Counted from the first letter of the stretch, positions 11,103-21,565 are shown. The stretch is DNA of 64,000 nt from Viola odorata (GCA_963691705.1 OY829542.1:24972579-25036578), one strand, 5' to 3'. Made by a program: numbers and translations. Notes: a model not told the origin generated them from the letters alone.

Positions 11103-11457
11103 AATATTTGTTCAGGAAGGCAGCGGACATGTCTCCCCATGTTGTAATGGTATTATGGGGCAAGCTATAGAACCAATTCTTAGCTGAGTCTTCGAGAGAC
11201 CAAGGAAATGACTTTAGTTTGGCTCTCTCGATTGTTACTCCTACTGGTTTTAGGGTATCACATTGGAGGTGAAGGTTCCTCAAATGGTTATACGGATTCT
11301 CATTTGAGTGGCCATAGAACTTGGTTAAGTTGGCAATGATGTTTGTCTTGATAGACCAATCATTAGCCATCGGGGGTAGATTAATATAGGAGTAGGTCAC
11401 TCGTTCTGCCCCTCTGTTTTGTTCCCTCATCGTCTGTTCTTGTTGGTTTTCCTCCAT
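11103..11457 (-). pseudogene. gag: Athila-type gag, N-terminal fragment
   Basis: Starts with ATG at 11457 (MEENQQEQTMREQ) and contains the first half of the Athila capsid domain: INLPPMANDWSIKTN, KFYGHSNENPYNHLRN, a Pro-Trp-Ser-Leu block and NWFYSLPHNTITTWGDM. It is cut after FLNKY by Tat LTR1; the second half resumes at 10477. The ATG lies only about 50 bases from the end of the recognisable Athila LTR. The LTR terminus and primer site seen in other elements are therefore missing here. Confidence 0.75.
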
Positions 11458-12047
11458 GGTTGGTATTGGGTTTTCAGCTGGGCTTGAATCTTGGCCTAGA
11501 TTGTTGCTGGGACCAGATCATTGACCTTAGATTTTCTCCTTCTCTTTCATAACTCTGCTATAGATTGGGAGGAACTCCTTTCCAATCCTGCTCTCCTCCT
11601 ATTGAAACCACCTAGGAGGAACTCCTTTCCTAGTGATCCTAGCCAGTGGACACCTTGCTGGTTAAAAGGTTTATCCAATTGGCTGCTGGCTTGAGGCACA
11701 TGTGTTTTCTCAATGGCGTAGGGAAAGACAGAGTCTAGGCCAAGCTACTCCCAACTCGGAGCCCTAGATTGTCAATCTGGTTAGGCCTATATTGCTTCAA
11801 GTCCACTAACCTCAGCGAAGCTAGCTGCCTACTTATGTCACTCTAGTTTCACTTGTCCCCTTTGTGACTGGCTGCAAATTCGTCGTCTTACCTAAGATTG
11901 ATCAAATCTTAGTTAAGATTAGAACCGGTTTGTTAAAATAGGCCTTGAATCAATTACGATGAGAGGATATTAAGAATAGATCGGTCTCATGAATCAAACA
12001 AGTGTACTCACTCAACCCTTACCAAGAACTTGGTGTTTAGTGATAAG
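11458..12047 (-). mobile_element. Athila-like LTR fragment, inverted
   Basis: The reverse complement matches LTR B around 6190-6840. Matching landmarks include 'ctcaatggcgtagggaaagacagag' against the B block near 6520-6545, 'aggtttatccaattggctgctgg', 'aactctgctatagattgggaggaactcctttcc' and 'ctcactcaacccttaccaa'. A 'ggaggaactcctttcc' block is present twice (11569 and 11610). The fragment belongs to the 5' side of the minus-strand Athila copy whose gag follows. It is cut at 12047 by Tat LTR2. Confidence 0.7.
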
Positions 12048-12631
12048 AGTCCGGGGGATACTGAGCAAGATCGGCCTGATTTGGGCTGGTCGGGAACACT
12101 GTATTGGGGTCTTCGTCACCTGCAAAGCGCCGGAGGGGGTCTCCGGCGTAAACACTCCGATGCCAAAGTCAGTGTAAGTAGTCAAAATGGCAGGGGTTCA
12201 GTACGCTATCTTAGGCTTACCCTCTTGTCTGAACAGGTGGGGGTATTTATAGGCAAAGGAAAGAGTGTACCGACAGGGGGTAGGAATTATCCTTGGTAGG
12301 TGTCGCTGGGGTGATAGATGTCGCTGGGGTGGCAGGAAGTGATGTCATGCGGGATGACGTCATGCGGATTGACGTCATGGATGACCTGGGATGGGATGCC
12401 GTCGTGCGGATGTCGCATGAGAGCCCCCCCCCCCCCCCCCCCCGCTGATGTCGACCATCCTAGGGTCGGTCGCCAGGCTAAGGGCGGTAAGAACAGGGTC
12501 TCGTCTCCCTCGGCGGGTACAGTATGCTGGCCGGGTCGTCCAGCGGGGTAGTGGAGATGCCGCTTCTGTGGTATCAATAGTTATCATATGCCTAAACGGA
12601 AACTAACCCGAGTGCTTACCAAGGGCTATCA
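12048..12631 (-). mobile_element. Tat-family LTR (LTR2), 3' LTR of a non-autonomous element
   Basis: On the minus strand it starts TGATAGCCCTTGGTAA at 12631, matching TGGAGCCCTTGGTAA at 16035 in LTR3, and ends near 12048 where the Athila LTR resumes. It carries a minus-strand TATAAATA (12251-12244), the conserved GCGCCGGAGGGGGTCTCCGG block (12129) and a run of 20 C (12424-12443). With LTR3 it flanks the accessory gene at 12981-15128. No matching target-site duplication is visible (aagag on the left, ttctc on the right). Confidence 0.7.
12424..12443. repeat. Poly-C run (20 C) in Tat LTR2
   Basis: Twenty consecutive C on the plus strand, at the site where related LTRs have a short mixed run (tcctcccgctga near 16255, and 'accctcttgctgg' near 10870). 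It is an expanded homopolymer within the LTR. Confidence 0.9.
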
Positions 12632-12980
12632 CCGCGTCTCCGGTCCTGCCCCTTCAGAGGTTTCTGCCCTAATGAGGGCTCGACAATCGATAAAGGTATA
12701 TCTTCGAAATGCCTTTTTCCGAAGTCTATAAATAGGCTTTTCATTTTGCACTTGCTTTATAACTCTCACAACTTTTTCACCTCTCTTTTAAAAGGAAAAA
12801 CGCTTCTTCTTTGTACCTTTTTGCTCCTTTTTATACTTCAGAACTCTCTTCGTTTTTCGCTCGCTTCGAGGAAATTCTCTCATTCGCATTCAGACGACTC
12901 GCCTATTAATTTCAGTCTTCTCTCTCTTAAGGTATTCTTCTCGATCTTGCTTTTGATTTTCCTTTGCTGCTTTATCTATC
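12632..12980 (+). promoter_or_regulatory. Promoter and 5' UTR of the accessory ORF
   Basis: A plus-strand TATA box (TATAAATA, 12727-12734) is followed by a pyrimidine-rich untranslated leader of about 220 bases up to the ATG at 12981. The orientation is opposite to the flanking Tat LTRs, so this promoter is separate from the LTR promoters. Confidence 0.6.
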
Positions 12981-15128
12981 ATGCCTCGTACAAGATCTCA
13001 ATCTAGTTCTTTAGCTACCCCTAGGCCAATTTCTCGATATCCCGAGCTTGAAAACACTCTTAGCATCTTTACTTGCCCTACTGTCTTACGCCTCGAACTG
13101 GAAAGCAATAACATTACCTTCCCCTGCGGCTATCACCCCACTATTCCTTCTGACACTATGAGGCTTCATAGCCGGCTCTGGAAAACTCATAGGATTCTTT
13201 ATTTTAAAATGTTTCAATATGGGTTCCGCCTCCCAGTTCATGACATGCTAGAGCGTGTGTTGCGCGAGCACGGGCTTAACCCTACGCAGATCACCCCTTC
13301 CTCATGGAGTTGCATCTACGCCTTCCTTCGTGCTTGCGAATTAAAAGATATTCTTGCTCCCTCTGTTGCTTTATTTCACAAGTTCTTGACTCTGGCTTTT
13401 CGCGACGACTTCATTAATATTATTCCAAGATGGGATGATGCTCTAGTGAGGCCTTTTTGGCAGAAATTTCGAGGATTTGAGGAGAACGTCGAAAACTGGA
13501 AGAGCGGTTTCTTCGTTGTCGAATTACCCTCTCGCTTGTGGCGTCCTGACTTCAACCTGGAGGTGGTTGATTGGGTGTGGCCAGCGCCTCTGTCTAGGGA
13601 GGAGTTTGATCAAGCCAATGCTTTACTGGAGATGGAGTCCTCTTTCCAGATCCGAAACTTTGCTTTGTACAGGCCTTTAACTGAGTGTACCATAGGTGAG
13701 CTTTTGAGCTTCGCCGCTGCCTTGCTTACCCCTTGTTTACTAACATAACTTTTCGCAGGGGAGACTATCGCTCGACCGCTCTCCGAAGGTGACGCTTCTC
13801 ACAACGACTGCTCCCTCTACTTTCGCTGGGGCTCGAGTTGATCACCGCATGCCCATAAAGAAAAGAGCTTTAGACAAGATTCACTCCAGGGAAAGCGGTT
13901 CCTCCCTCCACACTTCCTGCTTTGTGGAGAACTGGTTACCCAGTCGGAAGAAGAGGTCCGGGTCTGGTTTGCCAGTGACTGAGATAGAGATTTTCTCCTA
14001 CGGAGTCGAGGACATAGAGGATATGGATACAGAGTTGAGCCTCTGCCCGGCTTCCTCACCTCAACGGAAGAAGCTAAGGGAGGCAAGTGAAGCTCAAGTG
14101 ACAAGGATGACGGCTCGATCTCCTCCTGCCAATACTGCAAATACCGTCGCTTCCCAAACTACCGTTTCTCCTGACACCACAAAAGGGGGGCCGCTTCACT
14201 GGGTGATGCTTCCTCGACTCTGGGGCTGGCTGCCCTCAACAAGACCTCCTCTGCCGCGATGATGCCGCCATCCGCTGCAGATTCCCCTCCTGTCATGGAG
14301 CCTCCACACTCGCCCATTGGCCCCTGTATTCCTGACGTGCGTCCCTCAGTCCCAAGTGGACCTGGCTCTTCTCACTCTCCCCCGAAGTCCCCTTGTCCGT
14401 TGTTCCTTACTTCAATTCGAGACGTTGGGGGCTCAGGCGGTATCTCCGCCCCTTCCTTTGTTGCTGATCTTTCCCGTGACAGGCCTCAAGGGGCCCCCTC
14501 TCACCGGCTAAATCTGTCAAAATTTAGGACTGACGGGTTCCGTGCCCTGGGTATATCAGACCCCTTATCGCAAGATCAACCCACGACTATCTTGGCCTGC
14601 GAAATGTTTCGCGCCTCCGAGGAGGAGAGTAGGCTACTGCAACTTCCTCCTGAAGTTCAATATGTGCGCGTCATGAACAACTGCCTTGCTGCCTTTCGAC
14701 AGCTTCATTACTTCATCAAGGCTCGTGGTACATAATCTCAAAACTCTAGTGCCCTAGCAAAGGTAGAGGAGCTGTCACGACTCCACAAACGCGCTCAGGC
14801 CGAACTGCGAGAGTGCCGCGCTGACCTTTCCCGGGAAAGGTCTAAAGGAAAAGCCCAGGTTGAAGCTTTAGAGGCTGAGTTGGTGGCTGAGAGGAAGAAG
14901 AACTCATTCCTTCTTGATGAGGTATCCTCCCGCGATGCGGACCTGTCGAAAGATTTCAAGAAGGTGACCTAGTGGAAGAAGAAGACTGAACAAGCCTTTA
15001 TCACCAGGGTGACAGATCAGCACCGCAGCAGGTCCGCTGATCCCGCTGAGGTCGCCAGGTATGCCTCCGCGAGGATGAAAGAGATTGATGAGAGCCAAGA
15101 GGGTTTCCTCTCCTCCGAAGAGGAGTAG
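12981..15128 (+). pseudogene. Tat-element antisense accessory ORF (putative gypsy-type transposon domain), broken
   Basis: The first exon (12981-13695) starts MPRTRSQSSS and contains the plant domain known as putative gypsy type transposon (PF04195, Transposase_28). Its signature is FKMFQYGFRLPVHDMLERVL, then PTQITPSSWSCIYAFLRACE. Such proteins are accessory products of Tat-lineage and other plant elements; their role is unknown. A short intron follows (13696-13758). Downstream coding continues in pieces: a Ser/Pro-rich basic part in one frame (about 13790-14262), then a part in another frame (14259-15128). The latter ends in a heptad-like coiled coil (VEELSRLHKRAQAELRE onwards) and an acidic tail SSEEE. 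Breaks: a frameshift near 13790-13840, another near 14200-14262, TAA 14733 and TAG 14970. The gene lies antisense to the flanking LTRs. Confidence 0.72.
13696..13758 (+). other. Predicted 63-bp intron in the accessory ORF
   Basis: Donor ATAG|GTGAG at 13695/13696, branch-point consensus TACTAAC at 13738-13744, acceptor TTTTCGCAG ending at 13758. Without splicing the frame stops at TAA 13746. The size is near the lower limit for plant introns. This is predicted from sequence only. Confidence 0.6.
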
Positions 15129-15370
15129 TAGATCAGTGTCTGGGGAGGGCCCATTTGATGCCGCTTGATTGGGGGTGTCGCTTCTTTACTTACTCTCTTA
15201 TTGTATTATTTTTCCCATTTGGACTTTGACGTCGCCTCCTTGCTTGTAATAATGAACAGGAGGACGGGTAGGAGCGATAACGCGAAGGCGGAGAGTTCTT
15301 TTCTTCTTTTTTGCAAGGGGAGGACGAGAAGACGACGCTCGTGTAGGAACAATGCTAGGGGAGGAAATTG
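15129..15370 (+). other. 3' flank of the accessory ORF
   Basis: No supported gene. A T-rich stretch (15180-15215) and purine-rich DNA follow the stop codons; a 3' UTR with poly(A) signals is plausible but not provable. It runs into the satellite island at 15371. Confidence 0.4.
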
Positions 15371-15426
15371 GCACTCGCTCACATGGAGGCATCACAAATC
15401 ACATAGAGACATCACTCACATGGAGG
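15371..15426. repeat. Isolated satellite island (three units) in a Tat leader
   Basis: Units TCACATGGAGGCATCACAAA, TCACATAGAGACATCAC and TCACATGGAGG, preceded by a partial GCACTCGC, match the main array exactly in type and orientation. The island lies about 1.4 kb left of the main array, between the accessory ORF flank and the Tat primer-site block (15457-15439). Confidence 0.85.
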
Positions 15427-15461
15427 AGGCTCCTAAATGCTCTAAATGAAAGCACCATTTT
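15427..15461 (-). other. Tat leader and likely primer binding site
   Basis: The minus strand reads TGGTGCTTTCATTTAGAGC (15457 to 15439), nearly identical to the block preceding Tat gag at 10082-10064. It places LTR3 as the 5' LTR of a minus-strand element. Confidence 0.55.
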
Positions 15462-15683
15462 GATAATAATTGGTTTAGATTGTACCGGGGGTAGGAATGA
15501 TCTTGGTGATCTTCTCCTCTGAGGGGGTGGTCCTCGCTGCTGGTATACCTGCAAGGCGGCGGAGGGGGTCCCCGACGCAGATGCTCCGACGATCAAGTCA
15601 GTATGGTAGTAGATCGTATGGTAAAGTAGAAGTATGAGGGAGAGAGTAGTGAGAGAGCGTAGAGAGAGAGATTAGTGTGTCTA

Positions 15684-15712
15684 GGGGGGGGGGGGGGGGG
15701 GGGGGGGGGGGG
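15684..15712. repeat. Poly-G run (29 G) beside the LTR3 TATA region
   Basis: Twenty-nine consecutive G on the plus strand, where LTR2 has only 'ggtggggg'. In the transcribed (minus) sense the C run lies just downstream of the TATA position. Confidence 0.9.
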
Positions 15713-15842
15713 TATTCATAGGAGATCTAGTAGGGAGGCGTCATCTTTAATAGGTGCCGCTTGGGTGCCATAGGATAACGCCGAGTAGATGACGCTTGTG
15801 TGCTTGCCGGGGGTGGGAATAGGTGCCATATCATGCTGGATG

Positions 15843-15866
15843 CCCCCCCCCCCCCCCCCCCCCCCC
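15843..15866. repeat. Poly-C run (24 C) in Tat LTR3
   Basis: Twenty-four consecutive C, at the site equivalent to the C run at 12424-12443 in LTR2. Confidence 0.9.
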
Positions 15867-16035
15867 GGCTGACGTCGACCACCCCCCGGTAGCAGGACTA
15901 GTAGGATGCTAGGCAGGCCCTACAGTAGCTGAAGATGAGGGTTCCCTCTGTCAGGACTAAAATGCCCTAGGGGTTATGTCAATAGTTATCACAAGCCCAA
16001 CCGAAAACGAGCCCGAGTGTTTACCAAGGGCTCCA

Positions 16036-16180
16036 TTCTCAGTGTCTAGATGAATGCTATCTCTTCTGCGTCACAACAGGCTTGGAAAAATCTTCGAGTT
16101 CCTTTGCGTCCTTTGACGCCCACGCCGCAGATTCTTTCTAAAGCTCTATAGGCGCTATCTCTGGCAGACAACGCTAAGGT
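16036..16180. other. Unassigned flank of LTR3
   Basis: I recognise no repeat or protein domain. Short open frames exist on both strands; none resembles a known family. Confidence 0.3.
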
Positions 16181-16378
16181 CCTTTCGAGTGACGTCCGGC
16201 ATAACCTGGGATGGGATAACACCGATTGTAGGGGTAGATGTGACTTGAGAGTCCTCCCGCTGAGGTCGACCATCCCAGGGCTTGCCGCCAGGCTAGGGGC
16301 GGCATGGACAGCGTCGAGTGTCCAAGGAATGAGTTGGAGATGCTGCTAGCTTGCTAGAAGCCGTTAGGTTATCATGTC
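16181..16378 (-). mobile_element. Tat-family LTR fragment
   Basis: Contains 'acctgggatgggataacac', 'gaggtcgaccatcccaggg' and 'gccgccaggctaggggcggcat', which match the LTR2 blocks near 12387-12490 and the LTR1 blocks near 10817-10945, ending with 'gttatcat'. Both LTR ends and the TATA region are missing. Confidence 0.6.
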
Positions 16379-16614
16379 AGACTATTACTTCCCCAATCTG
16401 GTTGGCTTGCGAGAAAACGCCAAGACATAGCCACAACCAGAGTAGAAAATGAAGATTCCTTCTTCATGCAGAGAGAGAATATGGCGGTGATGGACCAGAG
16501 CTGATGAGAGCACAGGCTTCAAGACTCAGAGCCCAACCAAAAACTGTTGACGAAATCGGCAAGAACTATATGCCCTCAGCCCAACCGAAAACGGTCCTGG
16601 TATGCAATACAAAT
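16379..16614 (+). other. Region upstream of the satellite edge
   Basis: An open frame (16504-16704) runs from here into the diverged repeats. The short block 'gcccaacc(a/g)aaaac' occurs twice (16531, 16579) and also near the start of LTR3 (15995), so part of this stretch may come from Tat LTRs. No known domain is seen. Confidence 0.35.
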
Positions 16615-16808
16615 GACATGGAGGTAGTTGTTGACAAGGAGACAGCTGATAACATTGAGGCAACCCTTAACTTTGAGGCAGCTGATAACAAGGAGGCATG
16701 CTGATAACATGACGGCACCTGACAAGGAGGTCGCTGATGACATAGAGACAAGCAGATAACATGACGGCGCCCGACAAGGAGGCCGCTGGTGACATAGAGG
16801 CACTCGCT
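16615..16808 (+). repeat. Diverged 18-bp repeats at the satellite edge (proto-satellite)
   Basis: The stretch parses without remainder into units that start GACA/AACA/AACT: 18, 18, 18, 18, 19, 15, 18, 19, 15, 18 and 18 bases. Examples are GACAAGGAGACAGCTGAT (16633), AACATTGAGGCAACCCTT (16651), AACTTTGAGGCAGCTGAT (16669) and GACATAGAGGCACTCGCT (16791). The last unit is already one substitution from the satellite monomer CACATGGAGGCACTCGCT. The first units are in frame and read as hexapeptides DMEVVV, DKETAD, NIEATL, NFEAAD. The units differ from each other far more than those in the array. Confidence 0.75.
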
Positions 16809-18089
16809 CACATGGACGCATTCGCTCACATGGAGGCATCACAAATCACATAGAGGCATCACTCACATGGAGGCACTCGCTCACATGGAGGCATCACAAA
16901 TCACATGGAGGCATCACTGAGGCATCACTCACATGGAGGCATCACAAATCACATGGAGGCATCGCTCACATGGACGCACCACAAATCACATAGAGGCATC
17001 GCTCACATGGAGGCACTCGCTAACATGGAGGCATCACAAATCACATAGAGGCATCGCAAATCACATGGAGGCATCGCTCACATGGACGCACCACAAATCA
17101 CATAGAGGCACTCGCTCACATGGAGGCATCACAAGTCACATGGAGGCGCTCGCTCACATAGAGGCATCACAAATCACATAGAGGCATCGCTCACATGGAC
17201 GTACTCGCTCACATGGAGGCACTCGTTCACAAGGAGGCACCACTAACATGGCGGCATCACAAATCACATGGAGGCATCGCTCCCATGGAGGCACTCGCTC
17301 ACATGGACACACCACAAATCACATAGAGGCACTCGCTCACATGGACGCACTCGCTCACATGGAGGCACTAGCTCACATGGAGGCACCACTAACATGGCGG
17401 CATCACAAATCACATGGAGGCATCGCTCCCATGGAGGCACTCGGTCACATGGAGGCATCACAAATCACCTGGAGGCATCACTGAGGCATCACTCACATGG
17501 AGGCATCACAAATCACATGGAGGCATCGCTCACATGGACGCACGACAAATCACATAGAGGCATCGCTCACATGGAGGCACTCGCTAACATGGAGGCATCA
17601 CAAATCACATAGAGACATCACTCACATGGATGCACCACAAATCACATAGAGACACCGCTCACATGGAAGCACTCGCTCACATGGACGCATCACAAATCAC
17701 ATAGAGACATCGATCACATGGACGCATCACAAATCACATAGAGACATCGCTCTCATGGAGGCATCACAAATCTCATAGAGGCATCGCTCACATGGAGGCA
17801 CTCGCTCACATGGAGGCATCACAAATCACATAGAGACATCACTCACATGGATGCACCACAAATCACATAGAGACACCGCTCACGTGGAAGCACTCGCTCA
17901 CATGGACGCATCACAAATCACATAGAGACATCGATCACATGGACGCATCACAAATCACATAGAGACATCGCTCTCATGGAGGCATCACAAATCTCATAGA
18001 GGCATCGCTCACATGGAGGCACTCGCTCACATGGAGGCATCACAAATCACATAGAGACACCGCTCACATGGAAGCACTCACTCACATGG

Positions 18090-21000
18090 ACGCATCACAA
18101 ATCACATAGAGACATCGATCACATGGACGCATCACAACTCACATAGAGACATCGCTCTCATGGAGGCATCACAAATCTCATAGAGGCATCGCTCACATGG
18201 AGGCACTCGCTCACATGGAGGAATCACAAGTCACATGGAGGCATCGCTTACATGGAGGCGCTCGCTCACATGGAGGCATCACAAATCACATAGAGGCATC
18301 GCTCACATGGACACACTAGCTCACATGGAGGCACTCGCTCACATGGAGGAACCACTAACATGGCGGCATCACAAATCACATGGAGGCATCGCTCCCATGG
18401 AGGCATCACTCACATGGACGCACTCGCTCACATGAAGGCACCACTAACATGGCGGCATCACAAATCACATGGAGGCATTGCTCACATGGAGGCACTCGTT
18501 CACAGGGAGGCATCACAAATCACATGGAGGCATCGCTCACATGGACGCACTCGCTCACATGGAGGCACCACTAACATGGCGGCATCACAAATCACATAGA
18601 GGCATCGCTCAGATGGAGGCACTCGCTCACATGGAGGCATCACAAATCACATGGAGGCATCGCTCACATGGACGCACTCGCTCACATGGAGGCACTCGCT
18701 CACATGGAGGCATCACAAATCACATGGAGGCATCGCTCACATGGACACACTCGCTCACAAGGAGGCACTCGCTCACATGGAGGCACCACTAACATGGCGG
18801 CATCACAAATCACATGGAGGCATCGCTCACATGGAGGCACTCGTTCACATGGAGGCATCACAAATCACATAGAGGCATCGCTCACATGGAGGCATCACAA
18901 ATCACAGAGAGACATCACTCACAAGGAGGCACTCGCTCACATAGAGGCATCACAAATCACATGGAGGCATCGCTCACATGGACGCACCACAAATCACATA
19001 GAGGCACTCGCTCACATGGACGCATCACAAATCACATAGAGACATCGATCACATGGACGCATCACAAATCACATAGAGACATCGCTCTCATGGAGCCATC
19101 ACAAATCTCATAGAGGCATCGCTCACATGGAGGCACTCGCTCACATGGAGGCATCACAAATCACATGGAGGCATCGCTCACATGGACGCACTCGCTCACA
19201 TGGAGGCACTCGCTCACATGGAGGCATCACAAATCACATTGAGGCATCGCTCACATGGACGCACTCGCTCACATGGAGGCACTGGCTCACATGGAGGCAT
19301 CACATATCACATGGAGGCATCGCTCACATGGATGCACCACAAATCACATAGAGACACCGCTCACATGGAAGCACTCGCTCACATGGACGCATCACAAATC
19401 ACATAGAGACATCGATCACATGGACGCATCACAAATCACATAGAGACATCGCTCTCATGGAGGCATCACAAATCTCATAGAGGCATCGCTCACATGGAGG
19501 CACTCGCTCACATGGAGGCATCACAAATCACATAGAGACATCACTCACATGGATGCACCACAAATCACATAGAGACACCGCTCACGTGGAAGCACTCGCT
19601 CACATGGACGCATCACAAATCACATAGAGACATCGATCACATGGACGCATCACAAATCACATAGAGACATCGCTCTCATGGAGGCATCACAAATCTCATA
19701 GAGGCATCGCTCACATGGAGGCACTCGCTCACATGGAGGCATCACAAATCACATAGAGACACCGCTCACATGGCAGCACTCACTCACATGGACGCATCAC
19801 AAATCACATAGAGACATCGATCACATGGACGCATCACAAATCACATAGAGACATCGCTCTCATGGAGGCATCACAAATCTCATAGAGGCATCGCTCACAT
19901 GGAGGCACTCGCTCACATGGAGGAATCACAAGTCACATGGAGGCATCGCTTACATAGAGGCGCTCGCTCACATGGAGGCATCACAAATCACATAGAGGCA
20001 TCGCTCGCATGGACACACTAGCTCACATGGAGGCACTCGCTCACATGGAGGAACCACTAACATGGCGGCATCACAAATCACATGGAGGCATCGCTCCCAT
20101 GGAGGCATCGCTCACATGGACGCACTCGCTCACATGGAGGCACTCGCTCACATGGCGGCATCACAAATCACATGGAGGCATCGCTCACATGGAGGCACTC
20201 GTTCACATGGAGGCACTCGCTCACATGGAGGCATCACAAATCACAGAGAGACATCACTCACATGGAGGCACTCGCTCACATAAAGGCATCATAAATCACA
20301 TGGAGGCATCGGTCACATGGACGCACCACAAATCACATAGAGGCACTCGCTCAAATGGAGGCATCACAAGTCACATGGAGGCGCTCGCTCACATAGAGGC
20401 ATCACAAATCACATAGAGGCATCGCTCACATGGACGTACTTGCTCACATGGAGGCACTCGTTCACAAGGTGGCACCACTAACATGGCGGCATCACAAATC
20501 ACATGGAGGCATCGCTCCCATGGAGGCACTCGGTCACATGGAGGCATCACAAATCACATGGAGGCATGGCTCACATGGACGCACTCGCTCACATGGACAC
20601 ACCACAAATCACATAGAGGCACTCGCTGACATGGACGCACTCGCTCACATGGAGGCACTAGCTCACATGGAGGCACCACTAACATGGCGGCATCACAAAT
20701 CACATGGAGGCATCGCTCCCATGGAGGCACTCGGTCACATGGAGGCATCACAAATGACATGGAGGCGTCGCTCACATGGACGCACTCGCTCACATGGACG
20801 CACCACTAACATGGCGGCATCACAAATCACATGGAGGCATCGCTAGCATGGAGGCACCACAAATCACATAGAGGCATCGCTCACATGGAGGTACTCGCTC
20901 ATATGGAGGCATCACAAATCACATGGAGGCACACACTCACCTGGAGGCACTCGCTCACATGGAGGCACCACTAACATGGCGGCATCACATGGAGGCACTC

Positions 21001-21565
21001 GCTCACATGGAGGCATCACAAATCACATGGAGGCATCGCTCACATGGACGCACTCGCTCACATGGAGGCACTCGCTCACATGGAGGCATCACAAATCACA
21101 TGGAGGCATCGCTCACATGGACGCACTCGCTCACATGGAGGCACTCGCTCGCATGGAGGCATCACATATCACATGGAGGCATCGCTCACATGGATGCACT
21201 CGCTCACATGGAGGCATCACAAATCACATATAGACATCACTCACATGGACGCACCCGCTCACATAGAGGCACTCGCTCACATGGAGGCATCACAAATCAC
21301 ATAGATGCATCGCTCACATGGAGGCACTCGCTCACATGGAGGCATCACAAATCACATGGAGGCATCGCTCACATGGAGACACTCGCTCACATGGAGGCAC
21401 CGCTCACATGGAGGCATCACAAATCACATGGAGGCATCGCTCACATGGACGCACTCGATCACATGGAGGCACTCGCTCACATGGAGGCATCACAAATCAC
21501 ATGGAGGCATCGCTCACATGGACGCACTCGCTCACATGGAGGCACTCGCTCACATGGAGGCATCA
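18090..21565. repeat. Satellite super-repeat, 3799-bp offset, copy 1
   Basis: The sequence recurs almost unchanged at 21889-25364. Differences found by eye include 19096 C versus 22895 G, 18931 A versus 22730 T, 'catcgatcac' versus 'catcgaccac' near 23629, and 'agatgcatc' versus 'agaggcatc' near 21304. Divergence looks well below 1%. Confidence 0.85.

Larger units (their letters stand above)
15462..16035 (-). mobile_element. Tat-family LTR (LTR3), 5' LTR of a non-autonomous element
   Basis: Shares with LTR2 the start block (GAGCCCTTGGTAAACACTCG on the minus strand from 16033), 'gttatcaca/gttatcata', 'gacgtcgaccacc', the CGGAGGGGGTCCCCGACG block and the end block 'ccgggggtagg'. The exact right end in element orientation is uncertain between about 15462 and 15480. 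The TATA box is degenerate (TATGAATA). It is followed at once by a run of C (a G run on the plus strand), and a second run of 24 C lies at 15843-15866. Confidence 0.68.

Noticed and set aside
12287..12577. Short open frames with Gly or Pro runs around 12424
   Set aside because: They are translations of the poly-C run in the Tat LTR.
16046..16273. A 75-codon minus-strand frame
   Set aside because: It overlaps the Tat LTR fragment and an unassigned flank; no domain or codon pattern supports a gene.
20554..20793. Minus-strand open frames in the array (VPPCERVRPCERV type)
   Set aside because: Reverse translations of the same satellite units; they recur with the super-repeats and have no independent support.
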